A stretch of DNA of 64,000 bases from Luteimonas padinae (GCF_014652935.1 NZ_BMZT01000008.1:62001-126000); one strand, 5' to 3'. Counted from the first letter of the stretch, positions 36,429 to 45,330 are shown. Notes: a model not told the origin generated them from the sequence alone. Numbers and translations: made by a program.

Positions 36429-36959
36429 ATGTCCGACCAGGAAGCCACCAACGCCAACGGCGCCGCCGGTGCGCAGCAGCCGAACGGCCCGCAGTTCACC
36501 GTCGAGAAGATCTACGTCAAGGACGTCTCCTTCGAGGCCCCGAAGACCCCGCAGGCCTTCGGCGAGCAGGGCCAGCCGCAGCTGCAGATGAACCTCAACC
36601 AGCGGGTCACCCGCATCGCCGACAACTCGTTCGAGGTGGTGCTGGGCATCAACCTGACCTGCAAGCTGTCGGACGAGAAGACCGTGTACCTGGTCGAAGT
36701 GCAGCAGGCCGGCCTGTTCAACCTCTCCGGCTTCGACGACCAGTCGCTGGACGCGATGCTCGGCACCCACTGCCCGACCATCCTGTATCCCTACGCGCGC
36801 CAGATCGTCGGCGACCTGATCCAGGCCGGTGGCTTCGCGCCCTTCCTGCTGCAGCCGATCAACTTCGAAGCGCTGTACGCCGAAGGCCTGCGCCAGCGCG
36901 CGCAGCAGTCCGCGCAGGGCGTCGACCTGGCCAGCGGCGAGACCAGCGGCAACGCCTGA
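36429..36959 (+). CDS. secB: Protein-export chaperone SecB
   Basis: Cytosolic tetrameric chaperone that keeps preproteins unfolded and hands them to SecA. The 176-residue sequence has the family core [16 protein letters not shown] (about 22-37), [12 protein letters not shown] (about 116-127) and [17 protein letters not shown] (about 138-154), and an acidic profile. The N- and C-terminal tails (1-20 and 160-176) are Ala/Gln/Ser-rich and variable. ATG 36429 follows a GGAGCAAC ribosome site. The stop codon is directly followed by the gpsA start with no gap, so the two are cotranscribed. Confidence 0.96.
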   Translation: MSDQEATNANGAAGAQQPNGPQFTVEKIYVKDVSFEAPKTPQAFGEQGQPQLQMNLNQRVTRIADNSFEVVLGINLTCKLSDEKTVYLVEVQQAGLFNLSGFDDQSLDAMLGTHCPTILYPYARQIVGDLIQAGGFAPFLLQPINFEALYAEGLRQRAQQSAQGVDLASGETSGNA

Positions 36960-38006
36960 GTGTCCGCGAAGCTTTCCATCGCACCGCCGGGCAAGCCGGC
37001 GGTCGCGGTGCTCGGTGCGGGCTCCTGGGGAACCGCGCTCGCGGCGCTGATCGCGCGCCACGAACATCCGACCCTGCTGTGGGGTCGCGACCAGGCGGTG
37101 GCCGATGCCGTCAATGCCGGCGGTGGCAATCCGCGCTACCTGCCGGGCATCGACCTGCCGACGGCGCTGCGCGCGACCACCAGCCTGGCCGAGGCCCTGG
37201 CCGGCGCGGACCTGGTGCTGGTCGTGGTGCCGTCGCATGCGTTCACCGACACCCTGCAGGCGCTGGCGCCGCTGCGCCCGGCGCACGCCGGCGTGGCCTG
37301 GGCAACCAAGGGCTTCGAGCCCGGCTCCGGCCGCTTCCTGCATGAGGTCGCGGGCGAGGTGCTGGGGCCCGACGTGCCGCTGGCGGTGGTCACCGGGCCG
37401 TCGTTCGCGAAGGAGGTCGCGGCCGGCATGCCGACCGCCGTCACCGTCCATGGCGATGACGAAGGCTTCGCGCAGTCGGTCGCCGACGTGCTGCACGGGC
37501 CGGCCTTCCGCGCCTATACCGGCAGCGACATGCGCGGCGCCGAACTCGGCGGCGCGATGAAGAACGTGCTGGCCGTGGCCACCGGCGTGGCCGACGGCAT
37601 GGGCCTGGGGCTCAACGCCCGCGCCGGCCTGATCACGCGCGGGCTCAACGAGATGCTGCGCCTGAACATCGCCATCGGTGGCCAGCCGGAAACCCTGATG
37701 GGCCTGGCCGGCCTCGGCGACCTGGTGCTGACCTGCACCGGCGACCTGTCGCGCAACCGCCGCCTGGGCCTGGCGCTTGGCCGCGGCCAGAGCCTGGACG
37801 ACGCCGTGCGCGGGATCGGACAGGTGGTGGAATCGGTGCAGACCGCGGACGAGGTGATGCGCCAGGCCGACGCCCACGGCGTGGAGCTGCCGATCTCCAG
37901 CAACGTCCGTGACGTGCTGCACGGCGACATCACCCCGGCCGAAGGCCTGGCCCGGCTGCTCGCGCGCGAGCAGAAGGCCGAGTACGCCGGCAAGCTGATC
38001 GCCTGA
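36960..38006 (+). CDS. gpsA: Glycerol-3-phosphate dehydrogenase [NAD(P)+]
   Basis: Reduces dihydroxyacetone phosphate to sn-glycerol-3-phosphate for phospholipid synthesis. The N-terminal Rossmann motif [12 protein letters not shown] (about residues 14-25) binds NAD(P)H; the catalytic Lys is in [13 protein letters not shown] (about 200), and [11 protein letters not shown] (about 250) is typical. The 348 residues are usual. The start is GTG 36960, which directly abuts the secB stop, an arrangement common in this order of genes. Its stop codon lies inside the first unit of a seven-base tandem repeat. Confidence 0.95.
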   Translation: MSAKLSIAPPGKPAVAVLGAGSWGTALAALIARHEHPTLLWGRDQAVADAVNAGGGNPRYLPGIDLPTALRATTSLAEALAGADLVLVVVPSHAFTDTLQALAPLRPAHAGVAWATKGFEPGSGRFLHEVAGEVLGPDVPLAVVTGPSFAKEVAAGMPTAVTVHGDDEGFAQSVADVLHGPAFRAYTGSDMRGAELGGAMKNVLAVATGVADGMGLGLNARAGLITRGLNEMLRLNIAIGGQPETLMGLAGLGDLVLTCTGDLSRNRRLGLALGRGQSLDDAVRGIGQVVESVQTADEVMRQADAHGVELPISSNVRDVLHGDITPAEGLARLLAREQKAEYAGKLIA

Positions 38007-38040
38007 CGCCTGACGCCTGACGCCTGACGCCTGACGCCTG
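38001..38040. repeat. Seven-base tandem repeat at the gpsA stop codon
   Basis: Five full copies and a partial sixth of GCCTGAC. The first unit carries the last codons and TGA of gpsA, so slippage would leave the protein unchanged unless the first unit itself is altered. Confidence 0.9.
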
Positions 38041-38070
38041 TGCTGCACGCGGGTAGGGAAAAAAAAGAAA

Positions 38071-38537
38071 GGTTCTTCTCCCAACTGCGGGGAAGAACGC
38101 GGGCGGGGGCATCGCCGCGCTTCGACGCATGGCCTGCTGCCGCTCATGTCCCCCGATGCCGGCCCGCCGGGCCGGCATCTCCTCCTTGACTTCCCGTCAG
38201 CAGGCCACGCGCCGAAGCCGTGCAGGGTTCTGGCGGCCCGTTGCAAAAAGAGCAGCCGCGCGTCGTTGGCACTGCATGACCCGCAACGTACAACAACGTT
38301 CCGCCGCCTTTCTCCAGTGGTTGCAGGTGGACCGCTTCCACCTTCCCTCCAGCAACCGACACCCGTCCGGACTGCGGTGCGATGCCTGCTGGCGGGAAGT
38401 CAAGGAGGAGGCTGTGGCCGCAGGCCGCAGCCGGGGGACATGAGCGGCAGCAGGCATCGCACCGCAGCACGACCACCCTCCCGCCGGCCGCGTCCGGGAT
38501 CAGCGCAGCGCGCGATCCCTCACTTGGGAGAAGAACC
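38071..38537. repeat. Large palindromic element between gpsA and the Ax21 gene
   Basis: Three nested pairs of arms are visible: 38071-38084 with 38524-38537 (14 bases, perfect), 38133-38154 with 38433-38454 (22 bases, perfect) and 38179-38205 with 38384-38410 (26 of 27). The whole can fold into one cruciform or RNA of about 470 bases. No convincing protein is encoded. It could be a non-autonomous mobile element, a remnant of one, or a structured RNA. Confidence 0.75.
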
Positions 38538-38542
38538 AAAAG

Positions 38543-38566
38543 AAAACCCCGGCCTTGCGGCCGGGG
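38543..38566 (-). terminator. Rho-independent terminator of the Ax21 gene
   Basis: Read on the minus strand: perfect stem CCCCGGCC/GGCCGGGG with loop GCAA, followed by TTTTCTTTT. It lies 54 bases after the stop codon of the Ax21-family gene. Confidence 0.85.
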
Positions 38567-38619
38567 TCATGTCGCGGAGCGGGGAGAGAGGTCGCCCCGC
38601 GACCCGGGGACTACCCGTG

Positions 38620-39186
38620 TTACCAGGTGAAGCGCGGGCCGATGAACCACTCGGTCACGTCGCCGTTGAACTTGACGTCGCCGTTGAGGCCCCAGTTGGC
38701 GTTGAAGGCCACGTTGGCACCCAGGCGGCCGTAGAAGTCACCGTCGATGCCGCCGTCGTAGTCCTCATAGCCGACCAGCGCGTAGCCGTCGAAGTTGCGC
38801 GCCAGCAGGCCGCGCACGCCGACCTCGGTGCTCCAGCCGTCGAAATCCAGCTCCTGGCCGAGCACGCGGCCGGCATCGAGCTTCTGGTAGGCCACGCGTG
38901 CGAGCAGGTCGGTGCGCGGCGCGATCTCGAGGTTGTAGCCGACGCCGATGCGGTAGTCGTCGATGTCGAGGTTGGTGTTGTCGATCTCCTGGCTGCCGAA
39001 GCCGCCGAAGACGTGGAAGTTGGGGTGGAAGGCGACCGAGCCGTTGACGTCGTAGCCGTCGGCGTCGACATCGCCGCTGGTGGCCTGGTAGCCGGCCTGC
39101 AGGTAGTTGTAGGTGACGCCTTCGGCGGCATTCGCGGCGAACGGCATCGATGCCGCCAGCGCCATGGCGATCAGGGAACGCTTCAT
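38620..39186 (-). CDS. Ax21-family outer-membrane beta-barrel protein
   Basis: Small porin-like protein of the Ax21 (Omp) family known from Xanthomonas and Stenotrophomonas. The 188-residue precursor has a signal peptide (MKRSLIAMALAASMPFAANA, cleaved before AEGVTYNYLQ), then eight or so amphipathic strands with family phrases such as NGSVAFHPNFHVFGGFG, RIGVGYNLEIAPRTDLLARVAYQ and a C-terminal aromatic residue (PRFTW) as needed for barrel assembly. In relatives its expression is linked to diffusible-signal-factor signalling and biofilm; that is family knowledge and not seen here. Its leader DNA contains a 13-base inverted repeat. Confidence 0.88.
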   Translation of the reverse strand: MKRSLIAMALAASMPFAANAAEGVTYNYLQAGYQATSGDVDADGYDVNGSVAFHPNFHVFGGFGSQEIDNTNLDIDDYRIGVGYNLEIAPRTDLLARVAYQKLDAGRVLGQELDFDGWSTEVGVRGLLARNFDGYALVGYEDYDGGIDGDFYGRLGANVAFNANWGLNGDVKFNGDVTEWFIGPRFTW

Positions 39187-39225
39187 CAGGGGGGATCCTC
39201 TGTTTCGTTCTTGCTTTAGGAAGAG

Positions 39226-39293
39226 GACCGGCCACGGGGGCAGGGGAGGGGAGAGAACCGATCGGGGAAATCGGATACCGCCCGTGGCCGGTC
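39226..39293. promoter_or_regulatory. Nested inverted repeats upstream of the Ax21 gene
   Basis: Perfect 13-base arms GACCGGCCACGGG (39226-39238) and CCCGTGGCCGGTC (39281-39293) enclose a smaller dyad CCGAT/ATCGG (39258-39262 and 39270-39274). The block starts 40 bases upstream of the start codon, so it is either a structured 5' leader or a regulator target. Confidence 0.55.
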
Positions 39294-39397
39294 CGAGCAT
39301 TCTCCCAGCGTGAAGGCAACGCCACCTGAATATTGAACCGTCTGGTGCAGGAACCTTTTGCGATGCTGCGTGTCGCGCATGCAACGACGACGCGCCC

Positions 39398-39862
39398 TCA
39401 GCCCGCGCCGGGAAAATCCGCCTGCCGCCAGGCCTCGTACGCCACCACCGCCACCGCGTTCGACAGGTTGAGGCTGCGGTTGCCGGGCCGCATCGGCAGC
39501 CGCAGGCGGCGTCCGGCGGGGATGGTGTCGAGCACCGCGTCCGGCAGCCCGCGCGTCTCGCAGCCGAACAGGAAGGCGTCGCCGTCGGCGTAGCGCGGCA
39601 GGTCGTAGCGCACCTGGCCGCGCGCGCTGAGCGCGAACAGCCGCGCCGGTGCGATCGCCGCCAGCGCCGCGTCCAGGCCGTCGTGCACCGCGACGCGGGC
39701 GTACTCGTGGTAGTCGAGGCCGGCGCGCCGCAGCTGCCGGTCCTCCATGTCGAAGCCCAGCGGCCGCACCAGGTGCAGGCGCGCGCCGGTGTTGGCGCAC
39801 AGGCGGATCACGTTGCCGGTGTTGGGCGGGATCTCCGGCTGGTGGAGGATGATGTCGATCAT
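39398..39862 (-). CDS. trmL: tRNA (cytidine/uridine(34)-2'-O)-methyltransferase TrmL
   Basis: SPOUT-class methylase that modifies the wobble base of two tRNA-Leu species. The 154-residue protein begins MIDIILHQPEIPPNTGNVIR and has the knot motifs FLFGCETRGLPD (about 97-108) and PMRPGNRSLNLSNAVAVVAYE (about 121-141), all characteristic. The length matches E. coli TrmL (157). ATG 39862 is unambiguous. It lies between the SDR gene and the Ax21 gene on the same strand, 49 bases after the SDR gene. Confidence 0.93.
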   Translation of the reverse strand: MIDIILHQPEIPPNTGNVIRLCANTGARLHLVRPLGFDMEDRQLRRAGLDYHEYARVAVHDGLDAALAAIAPARLFALSARGQVRYDLPRYADGDAFLFGCETRGLPDAVLDTIPAGRRLRLPMRPGNRSLNLSNAVAVVAYEAWRQADFPGAG

Positions 39863-39911
39863 CGGGCGCTGGTGGCTGCGGCGGGCGGGAAGGATAGCCG
39901 GCCGGCCCGGC

Positions 39912-40625
39912 TCACCAGGGCAGCGCGGCCCCGCGCCAGTCGAGGAAGCGCCCGCTGTCGCCTTCGACGAGGCCGTCGATGACGTCGAGCAGGCCGGCGG
40001 CGGACTCGCCGACGCTTTCGGTGGCCTGCTCCCCGCCCATCTCTGTCTGCACCCAGCCTGGATGCAGCGCGACCACCGTGATGCCGCGGTCGGCCAGCGC
40101 ATGCGCCAGCAGCGCGGTCGCCATGTTCTGCGCCGCCTTGCTGATGTTGTAGCTGGGGGTGCCGAAGCGGCCGCAGCCGGCGATCGAACCCAGCTGCGAG
40201 GACAGGTTGGCGACCGTGGCGCCGTCGGCCAGCAGCGGCGCCAGCGCCTGCGCGAGCAGCAGCGGGCCCATCGCGTTGACCCGGAAGCTGTGCTCGAGGT
40301 TGGCCTCGCCCAGGTGTCCGAAGCGTTCGCCGGAATGCAGCACGCCGGCGTTGTTCACCAGCAGGTCGATGCCGCCGGCCTCGCCCAGCACCAGCGGCAG
40401 TTCGGCGGCGAACGCCGCGCGGGAGCGGGCGTCGGCCACGTCCAGCGGCAGGACGTGCAGGCGCCCGGGATGCTCGCCGGCGAGACCGTTGAGCGCGGTG
40501 GCGCGGCCCGGGATGCGGCATGCGGCGACGACGTGGTCGCCGCGGTCGAGCAGGCGGCGGGCCAGCTCCAGGCCCAGGCCGCGGTTGGCGCCGGTGACGA
40601 TCGAGGTGCGGATGCGGGTGTCCAT
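39912..40625 (-). CDS. Short-chain dehydrogenase/reductase
   Basis: A 237-residue SDR with the cofactor motif TGANRGLG (about residues 11-18), the NNAGV motif (about 89-93), a catalytic Ser in NLSSQLGS (about 137) and YNISK with Tyr and Lys (about 157-161). The phrase LHPGWVQTEMGG (about 192) resembles CsgA/C-factor-like SDRs. Substrate is unknown. The start ATG 40625 is divergent from the M16 protease gene. Codon use and neighbours are core-like. Confidence 0.85.
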   Translation of the reverse strand: MDTRIRTSIVTGANRGLGLELARRLLDRGDHVVAACRIPGRATALNGLAGEHPGRLHVLPLDVADARSRAAFAAELPLVLGEAGGIDLLVNNAGVLHSGERFGHLGEANLEHSFRVNAMGPLLLAQALAPLLADGATVANLSSQLGSIAGCGRFGTPSYNISKAAQNMATALLAHALADRGITVVALHPGWVQTEMGGEQATESVGESAAGLLDVIDGLVEGDSGRFLDWRGAALPW

Positions 40626-40739
40626 GCCCCGAGGATGCACCAGTCGCGGTGGCGGCGCCGTGCGGACCGGGACCAATGACCCGCTCGGGCGGCCCCGCGG
40701 CGCGCCTACCATGGCGGTTTCGATCCCGCAGGAAGCCCC

Positions 40740-43604
40740 ATGCCGACCTCCAAGCCCCAACCGCGCCGCGCCACCGTCCTCGCCATCGCGCTTGCCGCCG
40801 CCCTCGGCGTGGCGGCGCCCCTGGCCTGGGCCGCGGCGCCGCCGGCACCCGCGGAGGCCGGCGTCGACATCGCCTACGAGGAATTCACCCTGCCCAACGG
40901 CCTGCGCGTGGTGGTGCATACCGACCGCAAGGCGCCGATCGTGGCGGTGAACCTCTGGTACCACGTCGGCAGCAAGGACGAGCCCTCCGGGCGCAGCGGC
41001 TTCGCGCACCTGTTCGAGCACCTGATGTTCCAGGCGTCCGAGAACCATGACGGCGAATACTTCGCGCCCTTCAAGCAGGTCGGCGTGACCGACCAGAACG
41101 GCACCACCAACACCGACCGCACCAACTACTTCCAGAACGTGCCCACCACCGCGCTCGACACCGCGCTGTGGATGGAGTCCGACCGCATGGGCCACCTGCT
41201 GGGCGCGGTCACGCAGGCGGCGCTGGACGAGCAGCGCGGCGTGGTCCAGAACGAGAAGCGCCAGGGCGAGAACCAGCCCTACGGCCAGGCCTGGACCAGG
41301 CTCATGAAGGCCCTGTACCCGGCCGGCCATCCGTACAACCACACCGTGATCGGCTCGATGAACGACCTCGACGCCGCCGCGCTCGAGGACGTGCACGCCT
41401 GGTTCCGCGCCTGGTACGGGCCGAACAACGCGGTGCTGGTGCTGGCCGGCGACATCGACCTGGCCACCGCGAAGGAGAAGGTGGCGAAGTACTTCGGCCA
41501 CATCCCTGCCGGCCCTGACATGGCGCAGCCGGAGGTGGACGTGGCGCGCCGCGCGGAATCGACGCGCGAGATGATGGAGGACAAGGTGCCGCAGCCGCGC
41601 ATCTACCGCGTGTGGAACGTGGCCGAAGTGGGCAACCCGGACCTCGACCGCCTGCAGCTGCTGGCCCAGGTGCTGGGCGGCAGCCGCTCCTCGCGCCTGG
41701 ACGCGCGCCTGCTGCACCGCGACCAGCTGGTCGACAGCATCAGCGCCGGCACCTACGGCAAGCAGCTGGGCTCGAACTTCATGGTCATCGCCAACGTCAA
41801 GCAGGGCGTGGACCCGGCGAAGGTGGAGGCCGCGATCGACGAGGAGATCACGCGCCTGCTGGCCGAAGGCCCGACCGCCGAAGAGCTGGAGCGCGCGCGC
41901 GCCGTGTTCCGCGCCGGCTTCGTCCGCGGCATCGAGCGCATCGGCGGCTTCGGTGGCAAGGCCGATGCGCTGGCCGAGTGCGCGGTGTACGCCGGCGACC
42001 CGGGCTGCTTCCGCGAGTCGCTGCGCATCATCGACACCGCCACCGCCGCCGAGCTGCAGGCCACCGGCCGCGAATGGCTGGGCAAGGGCGAGCACACCCT
42101 GGTGGTGATGCCCGGCGAACGCACGCCGCTGGCCGAGGAGCCCGCGGGCGTCCCGCAGCCCTGGGACCTGCCGGAGGTCGATGCCCGCTACTCCACGCTC
42201 GCCCCCGCGGTCGACCGCAGCCAGGGCGTGCCGATGCCCGAGGCCTTTCCCGAGCTCAAGTTCCCGGCCGTCGAGCGCGCCACCCTGTCCAACGGCAGCA
42301 CGGTGGTGCTGGCGCGGCGCAGCGGCGTGCCGGTGGTGCAGCTCGACTACCAGTTCCCGGGCGCGGGCTACAGCGCGGACGGCGAAGGCCGCATGGGCAC
42401 CGCCAGCTTCGCGATGGGCATGCTCGACGAGGGTGCCGCCGGCGTCGGCCCGCTGGAGTTCGCCGAGCGCGCCGAAGCGCTGGGTGCGCAGCTGGGCGCG
42501 GGCGCGTCACTGGATGCCGGCACCGCCTGGCTGTCGGCGCTGAGCGACCGGCTCGACGCGTCGGTGGCGCTGTTCGCCGACATGCTGCGCCGGCCGGACT
42601 TCGCGGCCTCCGAGATCGAGCGCGTGCGCGCGACCTGGATCGCCAACATCGCCCAGGAGAAGGCGCGGCCGCAGACCGCGGCGCTGCGCGTGCTGCCGCC
42701 GCTGCTGTACGGCGAGGGCCACCCCTATGCGATGCCGTTCACCGGCAGCGGCACCGAGGCCTCGATCGCGGCGCTCGATCGCGACGACCTCGTGGCCTTC
42801 CACCGGGCCAGCGTCCGTCCCGAGGGCGCGACCCTGGTCGTGGTCGGCGACACCACCCTGGGCGAGCTCGTGCCGGTGCTGGAGAAGCATCTCGGCGACT
42901 GGCGCGGCAGCGGCACGGTGCCGGCCGCCGCCGCGGCGATCCCGGAGGTGGCGCGCCCCGCGAAGGCGCGCGTGTTCCTGATCGACCAGCCCGGCGCGGT
43001 GCAGGCCAACATCTACGCCGGCCTGCTGGTGCCGCCGAGCACCGATGCCGGCGCGGTGCGCCTGGACATCGCCAACGGCGTGATCGGCGGCGACTTCACC
43101 GCGCGGCTCAACATGAACCTGCGCGAGGACAAGCACTGGTCCTACGGCGCGCGCAGCGGCGCGTCCGGTGCCCTGGGCCAACGCCCGTGGCTGGCCTCGG
43201 CGCCGGTGCAGATCGACCGCACGGCCGACGCCATGGCCGAGATGCAGCGCGAGATCGCCGCGTTTGCCGGCGGCGAGGCGCCGCCGACGGCCGAAGAGGT
43301 CGACCGCATCCGCGCGATCAACACCCTGAGCCTGCCCGGCGCCTACGAGACCGCGGCGTCGGTGGCGTCCACCATCGCCGGCAACGTGATGTACGGGCGC
43401 CCGGACGACTACGTGGCGCGCCGCAAGGCCGAGATCGAGGCCATGACCCCGGCGCAGGTGGCCGCGGCCGCGAAGGCCCTCGATCCGGACGCCCTGACCT
43501 GGGTGGTGGTCGGCGACCTGTCGCAGATCGAGGCCCCGGTGCGCGCGCTGGGGCTGGGCGAAGTGACCATCCTCGACGCCGACGGTCAGCCCGTCGCGCG
43601 CTGA
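40740..43604 (+). CDS. Two-domain M16 family zinc metalloprotease, exported
   Basis: A 954-residue insulinase-type (pitrilysin) protease with a signal peptide (about residues 1-32, cleavage after AWA). The first M16 domain has the inverted zinc motif HLFEH (His90, Glu93, His94) and a downstream Glu in LDEQRGVVQNEKRQ (about 160-173) as third ligand. The second half (about 505-954) is a related domain without the zinc motif, as is usual, and includes the phrase NLREDKHWSYGARSG. It probably degrades peptides in the periplasm. ATG 40740 gives the signal peptide. It is monocistronic, followed by a repeat-rich gap. Confidence 0.92.
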   Translation: MPTSKPQPRRATVLAIALAAALGVAAPLAWAAAPPAPAEAGVDIAYEEFTLPNGLRVVVHTDRKAPIVAVNLWYHVGSKDEPSGRSGFAHLFEHLMFQASENHDGEYFAPFKQVGVTDQNGTTNTDRTNYFQNVPTTALDTALWMESDRMGHLLGAVTQAALDEQRGVVQNEKRQGENQPYGQAWTRLMKALYPAGHPYNHTVIGSMNDLDAAALEDVHAWFRAWYGPNNAVLVLAGDIDLATAKEKVAKYFGHIPAGPDMAQPEVDVARRAESTREMMEDKVPQPRIYRVWNVAEVGNPDLDRLQLLAQVLGGSRSSRLDARLLHRDQLVDSISAGTYGKQLGSNFMVIANVKQGVDPAKVEAAIDEEITRLLAEGPTAEELERARAVFRAGFVRGIERIGGFGGKADALAECAVYAGDPGCFRESLRIIDTATAAELQATGREWLGKGEHTLVVMPGERTPLAEEPAGVPQPWDLPEVDARYSTLAPAVDRSQGVPMPEAFPELKFPAVERATLSNGSTVVLARRSGVPVVQLDYQFPGAGYSADGEGRMGTASFAMGMLDEGAAGVGPLEFAERAEALGAQLGAGASLDAGTAWLSALSDRLDASVALFADMLRRPDFAASEIERVRATWIANIAQEKARPQTAALRVLPPLLYGEGHPYAMPFTGSGTEASIAALDRDDLVAFHRASVRPEGATLVVVGDTTLGELVPVLEKHLGDWRGSGTVPAAAAAIPEVARPAKARVFLIDQPGAVQANIYAGLLVPPSTDAGAVRLDIANGVIGGDFTARLNMNLREDKHWSYGARSGASGALGQRPWLASAPVQIDRTADAMAEMQREIAAFAGGEAPPTAEEVDRIRAINTLSLPGAYETAASVASTIAGNVMYGRPDDYVARRKAEIEAMTPAQVAAAAKALDPDALTWVVVGDLSQIEAPVRALGLGEVTILDADGQPVAR

Positions 43605-43645
43605 GCCTCCGTCATCTCCTCCTCCCCTCCGCCTCCCCTGCACTG

Positions 43646-43756
43646 CCCTGACCTGTAGGAGCAGCTACAGCTGCGACCCGCAAACCCGCAAACCCGCGAA
43701 TCCTGAACCGGGCTCGCACACCGGGTCGCAGCTGTAGCTGCTCCTACAGGTCAGGG
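43646..43756. repeat. Pair of REP-like palindromes, inverted
   Basis: Bases 43646-43680 and 43722-43756 are perfect 35-base inverted copies of the TGTAGGAGCAGCTACAGCTGCGACCCG repeat and its flanks, with a 41-base spacer containing short CAAACCCG repeats. This pairing resembles the REP doublets mobilised by RAYT transposases; no such transposase is in the window. Confidence 0.9.
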
Positions 43757-43795
43757 CAGGGCAGGGCAGGGCAGGACAGGGCAGGACAGGACAGA
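43753..43795. repeat. Five-base tandem repeat
   Basis: About nine units of GGGCA or GGACA in a row between the REP doublet and the DUF4156 gene, entirely intergenic. Confidence 0.85.
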
Positions 43796-43856
43796 GGGGA
43801 TGGGGAGCGGCGGGGTGATTCTTGGCACAATCGGGTATTCGCCACGGAGCTGATCC

Positions 43857-44165
43857 ATGCGTCCACTGCTGCTGATTCCCCTGCTCGCCACGCTGTCCGC
43901 CTGCACCTGGGTGCACATGGCGCCCGGTGCGTCCTCGGTGCGGGTGGCGGCCTCGCCGCCGGCCGGCTGCGAGAAGCGCGGGGAAGTGGAGGTGGCGGTG
44001 AAGCACAGCATCGCCTTCATCGACCGCAACCCGCTGCGGGTGCGCGAGGAGCTGGAAACACTGGCCCGCAACGAAGCCCCCGGCCTGGGCGCCGACACCA
44101 TCCACGCGCTGGGCGATCCGCTGCGCGGGGCGCAGCGCTGGGCCGCCTGGCGCTGCGGCGGCTGA
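43857..44165 (+). CDS. DUF4156-family lipoprotein
   Basis: A 102-residue lipoprotein precursor: signal peptide MRPLLLIPLLATLSAC with lipobox LSAC (Cys16), followed by a small domain with the DUF4156 pattern: VRVAA, then GCEKRGEVEVAV (about 38-49), ELETLARNEAPGLGADTI (about 66-83) and a final Cys in WRCGG that may pair with the earlier one. Function is unknown. It is followed by a GC-rich hairpin (44191-44217) and then oleA, so it is likely a separate transcript. Confidence 0.75.
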   Translation: MRPLLLIPLLATLSACTWVHMAPGASSVRVAASPPAGCEKRGEVEVAVKHSIAFIDRNPLRVREELETLARNEAPGLGADTIHALGDPLRGAQRWAAWRCGG

Positions 44166-44190
44166 GCCCAGGCCCCCGGAAAGGGCCTCC

Positions 44191-44217
44191 GGCCCCGGAA
44201 AAGTGCGCGCCGGGGCC
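44191..44217 (+). terminator. GC-rich hairpin after the DUF4156 gene
   Basis: Perfect eight-base arms GGCCCCGG and CCGGGGCC with an 11-base loop, 26 bases after the stop codon. There is no T-run, so termination is only probable. Confidence 0.45.
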
Positions 44218-44267
44218 GAAGCCGGTACCCTAGGAAATCTTTTGTTCCTGTTACTGGCGGCACGCCC

Positions 44268-45284
44268 ATGTTGTTCCAGCACGTAGCCATCGCCGGCCTC
44301 GCCCACATCGACGCCCCGCGTCGCCTGTCCTCGGACGAGATCAACGCCCGCCTGAAGCCGACGCTCGACCGCCTCGGCATCAAGACCGATGTCCTCAAGG
44401 ACATCGCCGGCATCCACGCCCGCCGGCTGTGGGACGGCGACATGCAGGCCTCCGATGCCGCCACCCTCGCAGGCGTCAAGGCGCTGGCCGACGCCGGCAT
44501 CGACCCGGACAAGGTCGGCCTGCTGGTCAACACCTCGGTCAGCCGCGACTACCTCGAGCCGTCCACGGCCTCGATCGTCAGCGGCAACCTGGGCCTGCCC
44601 GACACCTGCCAGAACTTCGACGTCGCCAACGCGTGCCTCGCCTTCATCAACGGCATGGACATCGCCAGCCGCATGATCGAGCGCGGCGAGATCGACTACG
44701 CCCTGGTGGTGGACGGCGAGACCGCCGACCTCGCCTACGAGAAGACCATCGAGCGCATGACCCGCGCCGACGTCACCGACGAGGACTTCCGCAACGAGCT
44801 GGCCACGCTCACGCTGGGCTCCGGCGCCGCCGCCATGGTGCTGGCCCGCGCCGAACTCGCCCCCGGCGCTCCGCGCTACAGGGGCGGCGTGACCCGCGCG
44901 GCCACCGAGTGGAACAAGCTCTGCCGCGGCAACCTCGACGGCATGATCACCGACACCCGCCTGCTGCTGATCGAGGGCATCAAGCTCGCCACCAAGACCT
45001 TCGAGGTCGCCAAGCAGAAGCTGGGCTGGGTGGCGAGCGAGCTCGACGAGTTCGTGATCCACCAGGTCAGCAAGGTGCACACCGCGGCCTTCACCAAGGC
45101 CATGGGCATCGACCCGAAGAAGGTCATGACCATCTTCGGCGAGCACGGCAACATCGGCCCGGCCTCGGTGCCGATCGTGCTGTCGAAGCTGCGCGAGGAG
45201 GGCCGCCTGAAGAAGGGCAACCGCATCGCGCTGCTGGGCATCGGATCGGGGCTGAACTGCTCGATGGCCGAGGTGGTCTGGTAA
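44268..45284 (+). CDS. oleA: OleA, thiolase-like beta-keto acid synthase of olefin biosynthesis
   Basis: Condenses two long-chain acyl-CoAs head to head to a 2-alkyl-3-ketoacid, the first step of long-chain olefin synthesis. The 338-residue protein has Cys123 (VANACLAF), Glu97 (SRDYLEPST), His265 (FVIHQVS) and Asn295 (EHGNIGPAS). From memory the published Xanthomonas residues are E117, C143, H285 and N315; all four differ from mine by exactly 20, consistent with a tag in the published numbering, so the catalytic set is complete. ATG 44268 is the start of the conserved MLFQ. The other ole genes follow only after four unrelated genes. A terminator hairpin lies 25 bases downstream. Confidence 0.95.
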   Translation: MLFQHVAIAGLAHIDAPRRLSSDEINARLKPTLDRLGIKTDVLKDIAGIHARRLWDGDMQASDAATLAGVKALADAGIDPDKVGLLVNTSVSRDYLEPSTASIVSGNLGLPDTCQNFDVANACLAFINGMDIASRMIERGEIDYALVVDGETADLAYEKTIERMTRADVTDEDFRNELATLTLGSGAAAMVLARAELAPGAPRYRGGVTRAATEWNKLCRGNLDGMITDTRLLLIEGIKLATKTFEVAKQKLGWVASELDEFVIHQVSKVHTAAFTKAMGIDPKKVMTIFGEHGNIGPASVPIVLSKLREEGRLKKGNRIALLGIGSGLNCSMAEVVW

Positions 45285-45309
45285 GTCCGGGCCACATCGC
45301 AGCGTGACC

Positions 45310-45330
45310 GGGGCCGGCCTGTCCGGCCCC
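45310..45330 (+). terminator. Terminator-like hairpin after oleA
   Basis: Perfect arms GGGGCCGG and CCGGCCCC with loop CCTGT, then GCGTCGTTTC. This separates oleA transcriptionally from the following genes. Confidence 0.65.

Noticed and set aside
38129-39219. Long open frames across the 38.1-kb palindrome and antisense to the Ax21 gene
   Set aside because: They run through the inverted repeat and antisense to a gene with signal peptide and barrel pattern; explained by GC-rich composition.
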